NCBI GenBank assembly: GCA_028705495.1
Contig: JAQWDK010000002.1
Coordinates: forward strand, 1-64,000
Length of the DNA stretch: 64,000 bases
Source: Eubacteriales bacterium
Lineage (GTDB): Bacteria > Bacillota > Clostridia > Oscillospirales > CAG-382
Direction of reading: 5' to 3'
Below the pieces are notes generated by a model. It made no database searches. It saw only the letters and a list, made by a program, of their open reading frames with translations, and was not told where the DNA came from. Position 1 is the first letter of the stretch. Every line of letters starts with the position of its first letter. The position numbers and the translations under genes are program-made. Of the stretch, positions 1 through 7,860 are shown in pieces.

Positions 1-58
1 GGCGTACTATCCTCTTTTTGAACTCGTCTTCGTAATGTTTCTTTTTGTTTTGTTCCAT
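1..58 (-). CDS. IS3-family transposase OrfA, N-terminus only (runs off window)
   Basis: The first 19 codons of a minus-strand gene begin at an ATG preceded by GGGAGAAATACA. The readable peptide, MEQNKKKHYEDEFKKRIVR, matches the start of the HTH DNA-binding OrfA subunit of IS3/IS911-type transposases, where a Tyr/His-x-x-Glu-Phe-Lys-x-x-Ile/Val-Val pattern opens the helix-turn-helix. The rest of the gene lies outside the window, so whether the insertion sequence is intact cannot be judged. It sits beside decayed RHS genes and a broken recombinase, which fits an insertion-prone zone. Confidence 0.65.
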   Translation of the reverse strand, partial: MEQNKKKHYEDEFKKRIVR

Positions 59-103
59 TGTATTTCTCCCTTTATAGTTATTATACTATATTAGGGTAAG
101 CTG

Positions 104-373
104 TTACAACTCTATTATACCATGACAGTATGTAGCGAAGTGAGTATTACTTGAAGATTGTCCTTCTTTTACAATTAGATTTTCACCATTCAATGTTAGA
201 GTATATAACTCATATATACTTTTAGAAAGATCATCTAATGACAAATATCGTTCGTATGCTTTAAGCGTTGTTTTATTGACACCCCCAAAGTAAACTTCCA
301 ATGTTTTAGGACTTGAACAAGAGGATAGGAAAATAATAAGCAAGATATAAATAAAAACAAATGATTTTTTCAC
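104..373 (-). CDS. Small predicted lipoprotein, unknown function
   Basis: This 89-residue protein starts at a GTG preceded by GAGGAGATTAAT. It has a short basic N-terminus (MKKS), a hydrophobic stretch and the lipobox LSSC with Cys at about residue 19, so it is predicted to be exported and lipid-anchored. The remaining 70 residues show no family I recognise. It lies directly downstream of an RHS C-terminal remnant on the same strand. Small exported proteins in that position are often immunity proteins or orphan cargo, but this is inference from context only. Confidence 0.6.
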   Translation of the reverse strand: MKKSFVFIYILLIIFLSSCSSPKTLEVYFGGVNKTTLKAYERYLSLDDLSKSIYELYTLTLNGENLIVKEGQSSSNTHFATYCHGIIEL

Positions 374-454
374 ATTAATCTCCTCAATTTCTCAACAATA
401 TCGTAATTCACGACTTATTTATTAAATAAATACGTTTTATCTCTACATTCATTT

Positions 455-1324
455 TTATTGACTTAACTCTTCATATCTAAATGGTTTCCAATCTGTCAAG
501 TCATTTACGTATTTAGGTAAAAAGTATATTGAAAATCGCTCACCACCATAGTTTACAACATATGGATTAGGTTCTATAACATATGTATGCATGCCGTATT
601 TTCTATTTAATATAATATCCGCCTCATCGAAATGGTTAGCTGTATCATAAGTATGTGTATGAATGTCAGCCAATATGATGCAATTATCATTTTCTAATAC
701 AGATGGTGCAACTTTTACTTTTTGTGAGTCTCCACTAAAGCCTGTTGCTGAGTAAAACTTATTTAAATTGTCTTTAAATTGATATACTGCACCTTCATAT
801 TCTTTTTCCCAATTATTCTCCTCTGCTAATCTTAATGTTTCTCTTATAGTAAAGTTTAAAGCTTCATTATATGTTTCATAATATTTCCCTGGTTTGGAGG
901 ATAATGGAGTTCCATCAATCGTTTCATAATCAGGCTCACACCCTGCTAACAAAAGCGATGAGACTGCAGTAACCACTAAAGCACAAATTAGGATTCCCAC
1001 TCGACCACTTGGATCAACATACATAACTGGATTATTGCTACAGTAAGCGAATTGGTTGCAAGCAAGTAAATCCCCATTCGCCCCAATTATACCATCAGCA
1101 TTAATAAATCTTCCCGTTTGCGGATCGTAGTATCTGCTGTTGAGGTAGTAGAAGCCGGTTTCGCTGTCGTAGTAATAGCCACGGTAACGGAAGGGGTTGA
1201 AGTATCCAACGGTGGAAGCCGCCGTGCCTGTCGTAGACAGTATGTTACCCCAAGCGTCATAGCAGTATTCGACTACGATAGTTTCGTTCGGGTCGTAAAT
1301 ATACTTGATGTCGCCTTGAATGCC
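455..1324 (-). pseudogene. RHS-repeat protein C-terminal remnant with JAB/DUF4329-like tail
   Basis: The minus frame is open from just after a TAA (top-strand 1325-1327) to a stop at 455 and has no good start codon of its own. It reads the hallmark RHS core: DIKYIYDP, CYDAWGN, FRYRGYYYDSETGFYYL, SRYYDPQTGRFINADG, NQFAYCSNNPV, YVDPSGR. After the core comes a short hydrophobic stretch (LICALVVTAVSSLLLAGC) and a variable tail with DIHTHTYDTANHFDEADI, which resembles the His-x-His...Asp signature of JAB/MPN-like DUF4329 tails of polymorphic toxins. RHS proteins are large secreted or surface proteins whose variable tails act as toxins. Here only the 3' end survives, so it is called a fragment. The tail assignment is tentative. 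Confidence 0.75.
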
Positions 1325-1412
1325 TTAGCCTTACTTTTTACATCAAATGATAACCTTCTTCATATAATTTCATGATATAATCCGAAACATATTCTTTATC
1401 ATATATCTTGTT

Positions 1413-1757
1413 TTAATTGAGGTCGCTGCTATATGCACATATAATCCGACCCTGATTGTCGAAAACATACGTGGTAAGAATGTCATCGCTGTTTTCATAT
1501 ATATCATCTTTTCCTGATGAGCGAATTGATGTTTCTCTATCTCCGTAAATAAATCCAACAGCTTGACCTATACTTGTGCCGTAGTTGCTGCAAAGCTTCC
1601 CCCAAACGCTACCTTGCTTTCTGAAGGCGTTTCCTCTCTTTAAAATTACCTGTCCTATGTAAGGGGTCGTTGTCGTGCTGTCCACGCCGTCCAAATATGT
1701 ATATGTCTCGCTTGAATATACCGTCCCCGTCCCCGAGGAGTTTGAAGTTGCTTTTTT
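1413..1757 (-). pseudogene. RHS-type protein internal fragment
   Basis: This is an open minus-strand frame without a convincing start (the first start-like codon is a TTG at 1694). It reads SSETYTYLDGVDSTTTTPY and ends with TYVFDNQGRIICAYSSDLN, the style of the spacer between YD/RHS repeats in clostridial RHS and DNRLRE-type proteins. It is separated from the RHS core at 455-1324 by about 90 bases that contain stops, so both pieces probably come from one decayed gene. No complete domain remains and no function is expected. Confidence 0.5.
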
Positions 1758-1775
1758 TCCTACAATTTTTCAATA

Positions 1776-2225
1776 TTATGTCGTTTGCTCAAAAACAACC
1801 GCGTACTTTGTGTTCGGGAGATAAAGAAAAGTGTATGTCTTTTTATCCCCAGTGTCTATTTGGAAGAATTCTATTTTTTCATTCATCATATGCAATTCTA
1901 TTTCTTGACTTGTAATGTTATCAACAATAGTTACATAATTAGCAGCTGCATACGGCTCGTAACTTTCAATTTTCTTTCTGGTTTTTATAACTTCGCTGGT
2001 AATCTGTATGTATTTCCGTTTTCTGACTATATCAAAGTCCCGAAAGATCGGCAGCATTTTTATTAATATATATATTAATATTCCTGCGTATATTAATATA
2101 ACGATATTATTTAATACATTTTTTGTGTTGATTACTATATAACATATAATAATCATAATAATTAATATAATAATCCCTCCCGATATTAGCTGGCTGTAAT
2201 ATTTTTTAAACAATTCTTTTTCCAT
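1776..2225 (-). CDS. Two-helix membrane protein, unknown function
   Basis: This 149-residue protein starts at an ATG after a GGGGCATCCGGT sequence, a weak ribosome site. After a short charged N-terminus there are two strongly hydrophobic segments at about residues 14-33 and 38-58, followed by a roughly 90-residue soluble domain rich in beta-type residues (SEVIKTRKKIESYEPY..., ending LPNTKYAVVFEQTT). I do not recognise the family. It lies between two RHS remnants on the same strand, the usual place for an immunity or accessory protein of a polymorphic toxin. That role is only inferred. Its very AT-rich coding sequence differs from the RHS pieces on either side. Confidence 0.55.
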   Translation of the reverse strand: MEKELFKKYYSQLISGGIIILIIMIIICYIVINTKNVLNNIVILIYAGILIYILIKMLPIFRDFDIVRKRKYIQITSEVIKTRKKIESYEPYAAANYVTIVDNITSQEIELHMMNEKIEFFQIDTGDKKTYTFLYLPNTKYAVVFEQTT

Positions 2226-2479
2226 ACCGGATGCCCCGCAATCTTCTTAAATATATTTATTGCTCCCCCAAGTAAACACACCTCGAATAAAAGTGTTTTT
2301 CCTTTACTTTAAAGAATTCCCTAATTTGACGGAATAACAATAAAGCTGTGTAGTATATAAAACATTAATTAAACAATAATATCTTATCAATCCACTTAAA
2401 ATGTCTTGGTATAATAGAGTGTTCTGGTCAAGCGAAATTGTAACACTCTGACCTAATATTTTTATTAATGAAGCGGGCT

Positions 2480-3614
2480 TCAAAAGGTGTGAGATAGTTG
2501 ACCATCGTCTCCTATTAGCATCGTATCGTTGAAGAACTCTTTCATTGTGTTCATTATGTAGTTCATATTTTTAAATTTGTCTTCGCTAACAAAATTAGCA
2601 CAGAAATCTTCGACTTCAAAGTTATATACAGTGATTACTGAATCGAGCTTCTCATAGCTTGTCTTTTCAACAACTGCTGTCTCTCCGTTTGCAAGTACCA
2701 ATATGTCTCCGGCACGGATTTCAATAGCAGAACACCACTCCCTGTTCTTTTCCCAGAATGGATGCTCAGGTGTGGTTACTATCTCCTCACCGTTTACAAA
2801 TATATGTACAAGCTCGTCGGTTTCGCTTATAAAAGTCTGAACAACATGTTTTAATGCTTTTTCACCTGTTGCGGGATTTTTTGACCAGACTAAATCGCCT
2901 TCTTTTATATTTTCAATCGCTACAAGACCGCTTGATGTTAATATTGAAGTTCCGGCTACAAAACACACATTACTTGTCAGCCCACCAGACACAAATCCCG
3001 TTATTGATCCCCACATAAAGCCGTCTGCAGCGCCGTCAATCGCACCTTGCCATGCGCCTTCCCAGCTTCCCGTCGATAATCCACCGATAATACCACCCAT
3101 AGCAGCTCCGCTTAAAGCTCCTGTTGTTGCACCTATAACAACTCCGTTAAATGCACCAACAGCAAAGCAATGCACTGCTGAAAGAAGTGTGCCTGAAGCT
3201 GCACCAGCAGTTGCTACCGAGAGAATTAAAGCAAGTGCAATAACTCCAGCACCGATAGCGATTTTAGCTTCGTTTGATAAATAACCAGTAATATGCAAAC
3301 AGATTATATTGAAGAACACTACCTTGATCAACAGATAATACAGATGTATCATCCGCATTAATAAATCTACCAACAGCGGGGTCATAGTTACGTGATTGCA
3401 GGAAATATAAACTGGTTTCAGTATCATAGTAATAGCTGCGATAACGGATCGGATTTAATGTTCCTATGCCGCTTGCTTCTGTACCCGTTGTGCTGACTAT
3501 ATTCACCCATGCATCATAACAATATTCGGTGACAACTGCGCCACTTGTGTTGTAGATATACTTGATGTCGCTTAAAATGTTTTTGCCGTAGTAATAGCTT
3601 GTTCTTATACATTT
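2480..3614 (-). pseudogene. Second RHS C-terminal remnant with HINT domain, frameshifted by a small deletion
   Basis: Two overlapping minus frames together give one RHS C-terminus. Bases 3614-3290 read DIKYIYNTSGAVVTEYCYDAW, NPIRYRSYYYDTETSLYFL, SRNYDPAVGRFINADD and NLFAYY. From about 3289 the next frame reads TGYLSNEAKIAI, then a Gly/Ala-rich glycine-zipper stretch (GATTGALSGAAMGGIIGGL), then a HINT (pretoxin-HINT/intein-like) domain: CFVAGTSILTSSG at its start, GDLVWSKNPATGE, TTPEHPFW, and ITVYNFEVEDF at its end. The expected NNPVxxxDP segment between the two frames is missing, which marks a deletion-frameshift at about 3289. The C-terminus after the HINT domain is short and lacks a toxin domain. 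Conserved core residues have also drifted (AWVN for AWGN, YRSYYY for YRGYYY). Confidence 0.75.
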
Positions 3615-3740
3615 TTAACATATATTTTATCATGTGTCAATAGCTGAAAAGGATTATTTTAGATATTTGTATAATATTACTATGAATTTAATGAGATGTA
3701 TGCTCTAGCATCTAACGAAGGTTATTTATTATGCTTTCTA

Positions 3741-3777
3741 CCTACCAAAGATTTTTCTTCGGTAGGTGTATTTTTTT
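3741..3777 (+). terminator. Rho-independent terminator ahead of the recombinase cassette
   Basis: The hairpin arms CCTACCAAAGA and TCTTCGGTAGG around a T-rich loop are followed by GTG and a run of seven T. There is no intact plus-strand gene just upstream, so this may insulate the cassette at 3843 from outside transcription or act as an attenuator in its leader. Confidence 0.65.
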
Positions 3778-3842
3778 GTTCAAACGGCCTCCTAACCTCC
3801 ATTTAATAGCGAGGACAAGTTTCTCAGGATGGAGGAAGAATA

Positions 3843-4226
3843 ATGACTAACGAAGAAAAAGTGTGGATTCTTGAACTTCGTAGCAGTGGCGTGAGCTACC
3901 TTGCTATCTCGGTAGAGTTGAAAATACCCGAAAGCACAATTCGCTCTTTCTGCTGGCGGCAAGGTGTATCGAGATCTACAACTGATTCGGTTAATGCATG
4001 TCCTAACTGTGGTAAGAGATTAAGAGCAGATAATCGTCGGCTTTGCTCTGGTGGCTGTTGCCGAATGTGGTGGAACAATCAGGATAGAAAAAGAAATACC
4101 CTGTATAAGGGTATTTGTCATGAATGTGGTACAGAGTTCAATTCTCGTTACAAAAACCAGAAGTACTGCAGTCACGAATGCTATATCCACCATCGTTATG
4201 GTAAAGCAGGTGATAGTAATGAGTGA
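3843..4226 (+). CDS. HTH and zinc-ribbon protein of a recombinase cassette
   Basis: This 127-residue protein begins at an ATG after GGATGGAGGAAGAATA. Residues 1-40 form a sigma/resolvase-like helix-turn-helix (MTNEEKVWILELRSSGVSYL then IPESTIRSFCWRQG). This is followed by two Cys pairs typical of zinc ribbons: CPNCGKRL with RRLCSGGCC near residues 53-73, and CHECGTEF with QKYCSHECY near 92-112. Proteins of this layout accompany large serine recombinases in clostridial mobile elements and are often annotated as sigma-70-like or HTH proteins. It is probably a DNA-binding accessory or regulator of the element. The stop overlaps the start of the next gene, so the two are probably co-translated. 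Confidence 0.75.
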   Translation: MTNEEKVWILELRSSGVSYLAISVELKIPESTIRSFCWRQGVSRSTTDSVNACPNCGKRLRADNRRLCSGGCCRMWWNNQDRKRNTLYKGICHECGTEFNSRYKNQKYCSHECYIHHRYGKAGDSNE

Positions 4227-4389
4227 AAACACTAAAAGGTATTTAGCTGCAATGGCTCAGGCAAAAATTATGCTTCAAAAGCGTATCATCTCTGCTGAGG
4301 ATTACTCTAACTTTGATACAATTATGAGCGATAAATACAGCATAAATTCGTGTAGTTTATATCGCTCAATTGACTTGCTATATAGGTAA
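4219..4389 (+). CDS. SHOCT-like small protein of a recombinase cassette
   Basis: This 56-residue ORF starts at an ATG inside the end of the upstream gene (8-base overlap). Its sequence (AMAQAKIMLQKRIISAEDYSNFDTI) resembles SHOCT domains, short two-helix oligomerisation modules with the pattern 'a..ml..g.it.eEy...k..l'. SHOCT proteins frequently sit just upstream of large serine recombinases in Firmicute mobile elements. The position, 38 bases before the recombinase, supports the call. No catalytic role is expected. Confidence 0.65.
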   Translation: MSENTKRYLAAMAQAKIMLQKRIISAEDYSNFDTIMSDKYSINSCSLYRSIDLLYR

Positions 4390-4427
4390 AGCTACGGTAA
4401 TATGTCACACTACGAGGAGGTGACAAA

Positions 4428-6094
4428 ATGCAGAGAATAGTAAGAAAAGTACTACATAAACCAAAACTTGAACAGCATAAAAAAGTAGCAGCTTACGCTC
4501 GTGTGTCCAGCGGTAAAGATGCTATGCTGCATTCCCTATCGGCTCAGGTAAGCTACTACAGCAATCTTATACAGAACCATAAAGGCTGGGAGTTTGTTGG
4601 CGTTTACGCAGATGAAGCTAAGACTGGGACGAAGAATGAGCGACCTGAGTTTCAGCGGATGCTATCAGATTGCCGTAGTGGTGAGATTGACATTGTGATT
4701 ACGAAGTCCATACACCGATGAGGGTATTTCAGCTCTTAACACAAAGAACCGAGATGGCTTCAACGAGATGGTAGCAGATGCGCTTGTCGGTGATATAGAC
4801 CTAATCGTTACCAAGTCTGTCAGCCGTTTCGCTCGTAACACTGTTGACAGTCTTACTACCATACGAAAACTCAAGGAACACAATGTAGAGGTATATTTCG
4901 AGAAGGAGGGTATTTGGACATTCGACTCCAAGGGTGAACTACTCATAACCATAATGTCCAGTCTTGCACAAGAGGAGAGCCGCTCCATTTCAGAGAACGT
5001 TACCTGGGGAGTTAGGAAGCAGTTCGCTGATGGTAAGGTTAGTTTGGCTTATTCTCATTTTCTTGGCTATGAGAAAGGTGAAAACGGTACACTAAAAATT
5101 GTACCCGAGGAAGCAGAAACGATTCGACTCATCTACAAGCTCTTTTTGTCCGGGCGAACTCCCCTAGGTATATGCAAGGTATTAGAAAAGCTGCACATTT
5201 TAACGCCTACAGGTAAAGTAAAATGGTATTCATCCACAGTTACAAGTATTCTGCAAAACGAAAAGTACAAGGGTGATGCACTACTGCAAAAGACGTTTAT
5301 GGCAGATTTCTTACAGAAGAAGACGAAAGTAAATAACGGTGAAGTACAACAGTACTATGTAGAGGGTTCTCACAAAGCTATTATTCAGCCAGAAGATTGG
5401 GATCGGGTACAACATGAGCTATGTAAGCGCCGTGAACTTGGAAGAAGATATAACGGGAACGACATTTTCGCATCAAAGCTTATCTGCGAAGACTGCGGTA
5501 ACTTCTTTGGTAAAAAGGTGTGGCACTCTACCGACAAGTACCGTCGTGAAATCTGGCGCTGTAATGCTCGTTATAGGAAAGGAAAAGTGCTCAACGCCAC
5601 ACTTTACAGACGATGAAATCAAAGCTATGTTCCTAAAGGCATACAGTCAGCTACTAGGAGTGAGGGAGTCTTCTATAGAGGACTGTGAAGTCCTATACGA
5701 CATGGTAACGAATACAACTATACTTGAGGACGAGCTCACCAAGCAGAGGGAAGAAATTAATGTAGTTACTGAACTGATCTCAAAACAAATACACGAAAAC
5801 GCAGCAAGTTCAAGTGACCAGGCAGAGTACCAGAAAAAGTACAATAGCCTTGTTAACCGCTACAAACGAGCGCAGAAGAAGCACGAATCAATTTCCGACG
5901 AAATCACAGGACGAAAGCTCAAGGGTAACAGCATAAGGCTCTTCATCACATCGCTAAAGAAAAATCCCACCGTCCTCGATACATGGGACGATGAGATATG
6001 GACGACGATGGTGGAAAAAGGCTCTGTTCATACTGACGGCAGTATCACGTTCACCTTCAACAGCGGGCAAGAAATCTGTGTAGAAAAGGTTTGA
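4428..6094 (+). pseudogene. Large serine recombinase, chimeric and frameshifted remnant
   Basis: The first frame (4428 on, RBS AGGAGGTGACAAA) has the resolvase N-terminus AAYARVSSGKDAMLHSLSAQ with the catalytic Ser in the ARVS motif. It then breaks at about 4710 after DIVITKS. From 4711 a second frame reads YTDEGISALNTKNRDGFNEM and VTKSVSRFARNTVDSLTTIR, then EESRSISENVTWG, then the recombinase domain and Cys-rich zinc domain (LICEDCGNFFG, IWRCNARYRKG). The mid-resolvase segment therefore occurs twice, first as TKSI(HR) and then as TKSVSRF, so two tandem recombinase genes appear fused by deletion. A second frameshift in a purine-rich run at about 5575-5590 moves the reading to EKCSTPHFTDDEIKAMF and a coiled-coil C-terminus ending at 6094. 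The protein would not be made whole. Confidence 0.85.
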
Positions 6095-6116
6095 TTCGTG
6101 CTAAGATTTTTATATG

Positions 6117-6144
6117 CAGTCGGCTTTCGGGTCGGCTGTTTTTT
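6117..6144 (+). terminator. Rho-independent terminator after the recombinase
   Basis: The stem CAGTCGGC...GTCGGCTG closes on a TTTCGG loop (two G-T wobbles) and is followed by six T. It lies 23 bases after the recombinase stop and would end transcription of the cassette. Confidence 0.8.
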
Positions 6145-6156
6145 ATGGTCAAAGAC

Positions 6157-6305
6157 CACTCGACACGAGAGGAAAGCTTCAGTTTGTGTCGAGTGCAACG
6201 AAAAGGGGTCTTCGTGTCGAGTGCAGGGGTTAATTAGTATATTCCCTATTTATGTCTAAAAATAATGTGCTAAAACTAATATTTATACTCCACTCGACAC
6301 AAACT
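6157..6305 (+). repeat. Four inverted/direct CACTCGACAC boxes at the cassette end
   Basis: The 10-mer CACTCGACAC occurs at 6157-6166 and 6291-6300, and its reverse complement at 6186-6195 and 6214-6223. Two longer inverted pairs are exact: a 15-mer (6181-6195 with 6291-6305) and a 12-mer (6157-6168 with 6212-6223). In addition GTGCAACGAAAA(A)GG occurs at 6193-6206 and again at about 6340-6354 beside the tRNA-Pro terminator. The layout fits recombinase binding or attachment sites at an element end, but could also be a folded RNA. No protein-coding frame is supported here. Confidence 0.6.
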
Positions 6306-6346
6306 CACGCTCTAAAGAGTCTGATATATCAGCGTTTTTGTGCAAC

Positions 6347-6384
6347 GAAAAAGGACTCCTACATTGTATCGGCGTAAGAGTCCT
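6347..6384 (-). terminator. Terminator of the tRNA-Pro transcript
   Basis: On the minus strand AGGACTC...GAGTCCT forms a 7-bp stem with a 19-base loop followed by TTTTTCG. It begins 5 bases after the encoded CCA of the tRNA. Confidence 0.75.
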
Positions 6385-6388
6385 GATA

Positions 6389-6465
6389 TGGTCTGAGTGG
6401 CGGGACTTGAACCCACGGCCTCTACCACCCCAAGGTAGCGCGCTACCAAACTGCGCCACACCCAG
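6389..6465 (-). tRNA. tRNA-Pro (anticodon TGG)
   Basis: The minus strand folds into a full cloverleaf. The acceptor stem is CTGGGTG with CACTCAG (one G-T), the D-arm region is GGCGCAGTTTGGTAGCGC, the anticodon arm is CTACC-TTGGGGT-GGTAG with TGG in the loop, and the T-arm is CGTGGGTTCAAGTCCCG. The 3' end ACCA is encoded. A near-perfect sigma-A promoter lies upstream and a terminator follows, so the gene is a single-gene unit. The neighbouring mobile cassette ends just downstream of its 3' side, as often seen for tRNA-targeted integration. Confidence 0.96.
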
Positions 6466-6548
6466 ACATAATTCAATTTTGCTGCTCCACGATATCCCGT
6501 TGTAAACAAACGAATTTTTATGTAACCCTCGCGAACTCAGCGAGATGT

Positions 6549-6577
6549 ATTATATCATTCAATGCCGAAATTGTCAA
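6549..6577 (-). promoter_or_regulatory. Sigma-A promoter of tRNA-Pro
   Basis: On the minus strand TTGACA (6577-6572), a 17-base spacer and TATAAT (6554-6549) match both consensus hexamers exactly. The tRNA begins about 80 bases downstream. Confidence 0.85.
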
Positions 6578-6668
6578 GGGTAAAATGCCTAAAATTACGA
6601 TTTCATAAACTAGAAAAGTTGATAGGATAATTACAAACATCAAAGTACCATATTATCAGTTTAATATA

Positions 6669-7841
6669 TCACCTACTGAAAACCCAAAGGGGGCTTCCTT
6701 TTTTAAGTTCGCTGTAAATAAAGTCGAAATCCCAAGTTTGTGATGTTCGCACGGGGCTTTGGGTATCTGCAATTATTAATTTTCCGTCTGAGTCAAATCC
6801 TCTGAGGATCATATAATGACCACTTCTCGTAAAAGTACCAGGCCCCATAACGACAAGCATTAGTTTACCGCTTTCAAGTTGTTCGCGGATAAATTGTTTG
6901 TTGTATGTGTAATATGTTTCGGATTTTATACCCCAGTTTTTTGCAGCAGCAGGCATTAGCGCGTGATATGAACCAACGCCCTCCGCATAAAACTCTTTTT
7001 CATATGACCAATCAGACATTGTAACGGGATTTACATCAGCACCAGTGAGATTCTTAATAATAACAGACATAGTTGACGGACCGCAACCATGGCTCCCGAC
7101 GGTTTCATATCCGTAAGGATGGGAAGCGTAAATCGGATCACTTTGATACATAACGATAAAATCATTTTCAGTGAATTTTGTACTTTGTTTTATTGGTTCG
7201 CTAACATCGGGTTCGCTTGTTTCTAAAACTTCGCTTACCTCGCTTTCGTGTCCAGCCACGCTTTCCTCAGCTTTACTTTCTTCTGTTTTGCTTTCTTCAG
7301 GTTCGCTAACAATGTTGTCCTGTTCTTGCGATTCCTCCGGTACGCGGACGAAAGCCGACTCCTCTGATTGACTGACAGCTTGTCCTACTTCAAACGCAGT
7401 AGCACTTTTATATTTAACTGATTGGGGTAATATGTACTCAACAAGGTTTTCGCAACCGGAAAATGCTTCAGCTTCAATCGTAGTCAACCCATCGTTGAAT
7501 GTGACTGTTTCAAGGCTGGTGCAGTCAGCGAAAGCACGATAACCGACTTTTATAAGACTACTGGGTAAAACAACAGTTTTTATTATTTTCTTACCTTCAA
7601 AAGCTGAATTACCGATTTCTACAACCTTTTTACCGTCGATTAAATCAGGAATAATGATTTGCTCTGATTCGCCCCTGACATTTGTAATCCTTATCCCACC
7701 ATTTGTTTCGGTGTACTCGTACGATACCGAACCAGCCGTGGGAGAAGGTTTAGTGTTAGGAGCGCTGGAGCATAATAATACTGCTACAACAACTGTTAAA
7801 ATAAGAAGTAATAGTAAGATTAGTTTTACGTTGTTTTTCAA
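6669..7841 (-). CDS. LRR_5 (BspA-like) and C39-like papain-fold peptidase surface protein
   Basis: This 390-residue protein starts at a TTG with CGAGGA 8 bases upstream. An N-terminal hydrophobic segment (about residues 5-24) serves as anchor or signal; VLLC is only a poor lipobox. Residues about 45-150 are BspA-type leucine-rich repeats (GNSAFEGKKIIKTVVLPSSL, YRAFADCTSLETVTFNDGL). Residues about 157-220 are a Ser/Glu-rich linker. Residues about 225-390 are a C39-like papain-fold domain with Cys253 in SHGCGPSTMS, His342 in SGHYMILRG and Asp359 in IADTQSP as the likely catalytic triad. The gene follows an amidase gene by 19 bases, so the pair probably acts on cell wall or surface proteins outside the membrane. 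Substrate is unknown. Confidence 0.8.
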   Translation of the reverse strand: MKNNVKLILLLLLILTVVVAVLLCSSAPNTKPSPTAGSVSYEYTETNGGIRITNVRGESEQIIIPDLIDGKKVVEIGNSAFEGKKIIKTVVLPSSLIKVGYRAFADCTSLETVTFNDGLTTIEAEAFSGCENLVEYILPQSVKYKSATAFEVGQAVSQSEESAFVRVPEESQEQDNIVSEPEESKTEESKAEESVAGHESEVSEVLETSEPDVSEPIKQSTKFTENDFIVMYQSDPIYASHPYGYETVGSHGCGPSTMSVIIKNLTGADVNPVTMSDWSYEKEFYAEGVGSYHALMPAAAKNWGIKSETYYTYNKQFIREQLESGKLMLVVMGPGTFTRSGHYMILRGFDSDGKLIIADTQSPVRTSQTWDFDFIYSELKKGSPLWVFSR

Positions 7842-7860
7842 AATTTGATCCTCGGTAATT

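Noticed and set aside
1118..1375. Plus-strand frame of 85 codons
   Set aside because: It is antisense to the RHS core, which reads clear family motifs on the minus strand.
7171..7371. Ser-rich plus-strand frame
   Set aside because: It is the complement of the Ser/Glu linker of the C39 protein; its low complexity is inherited.
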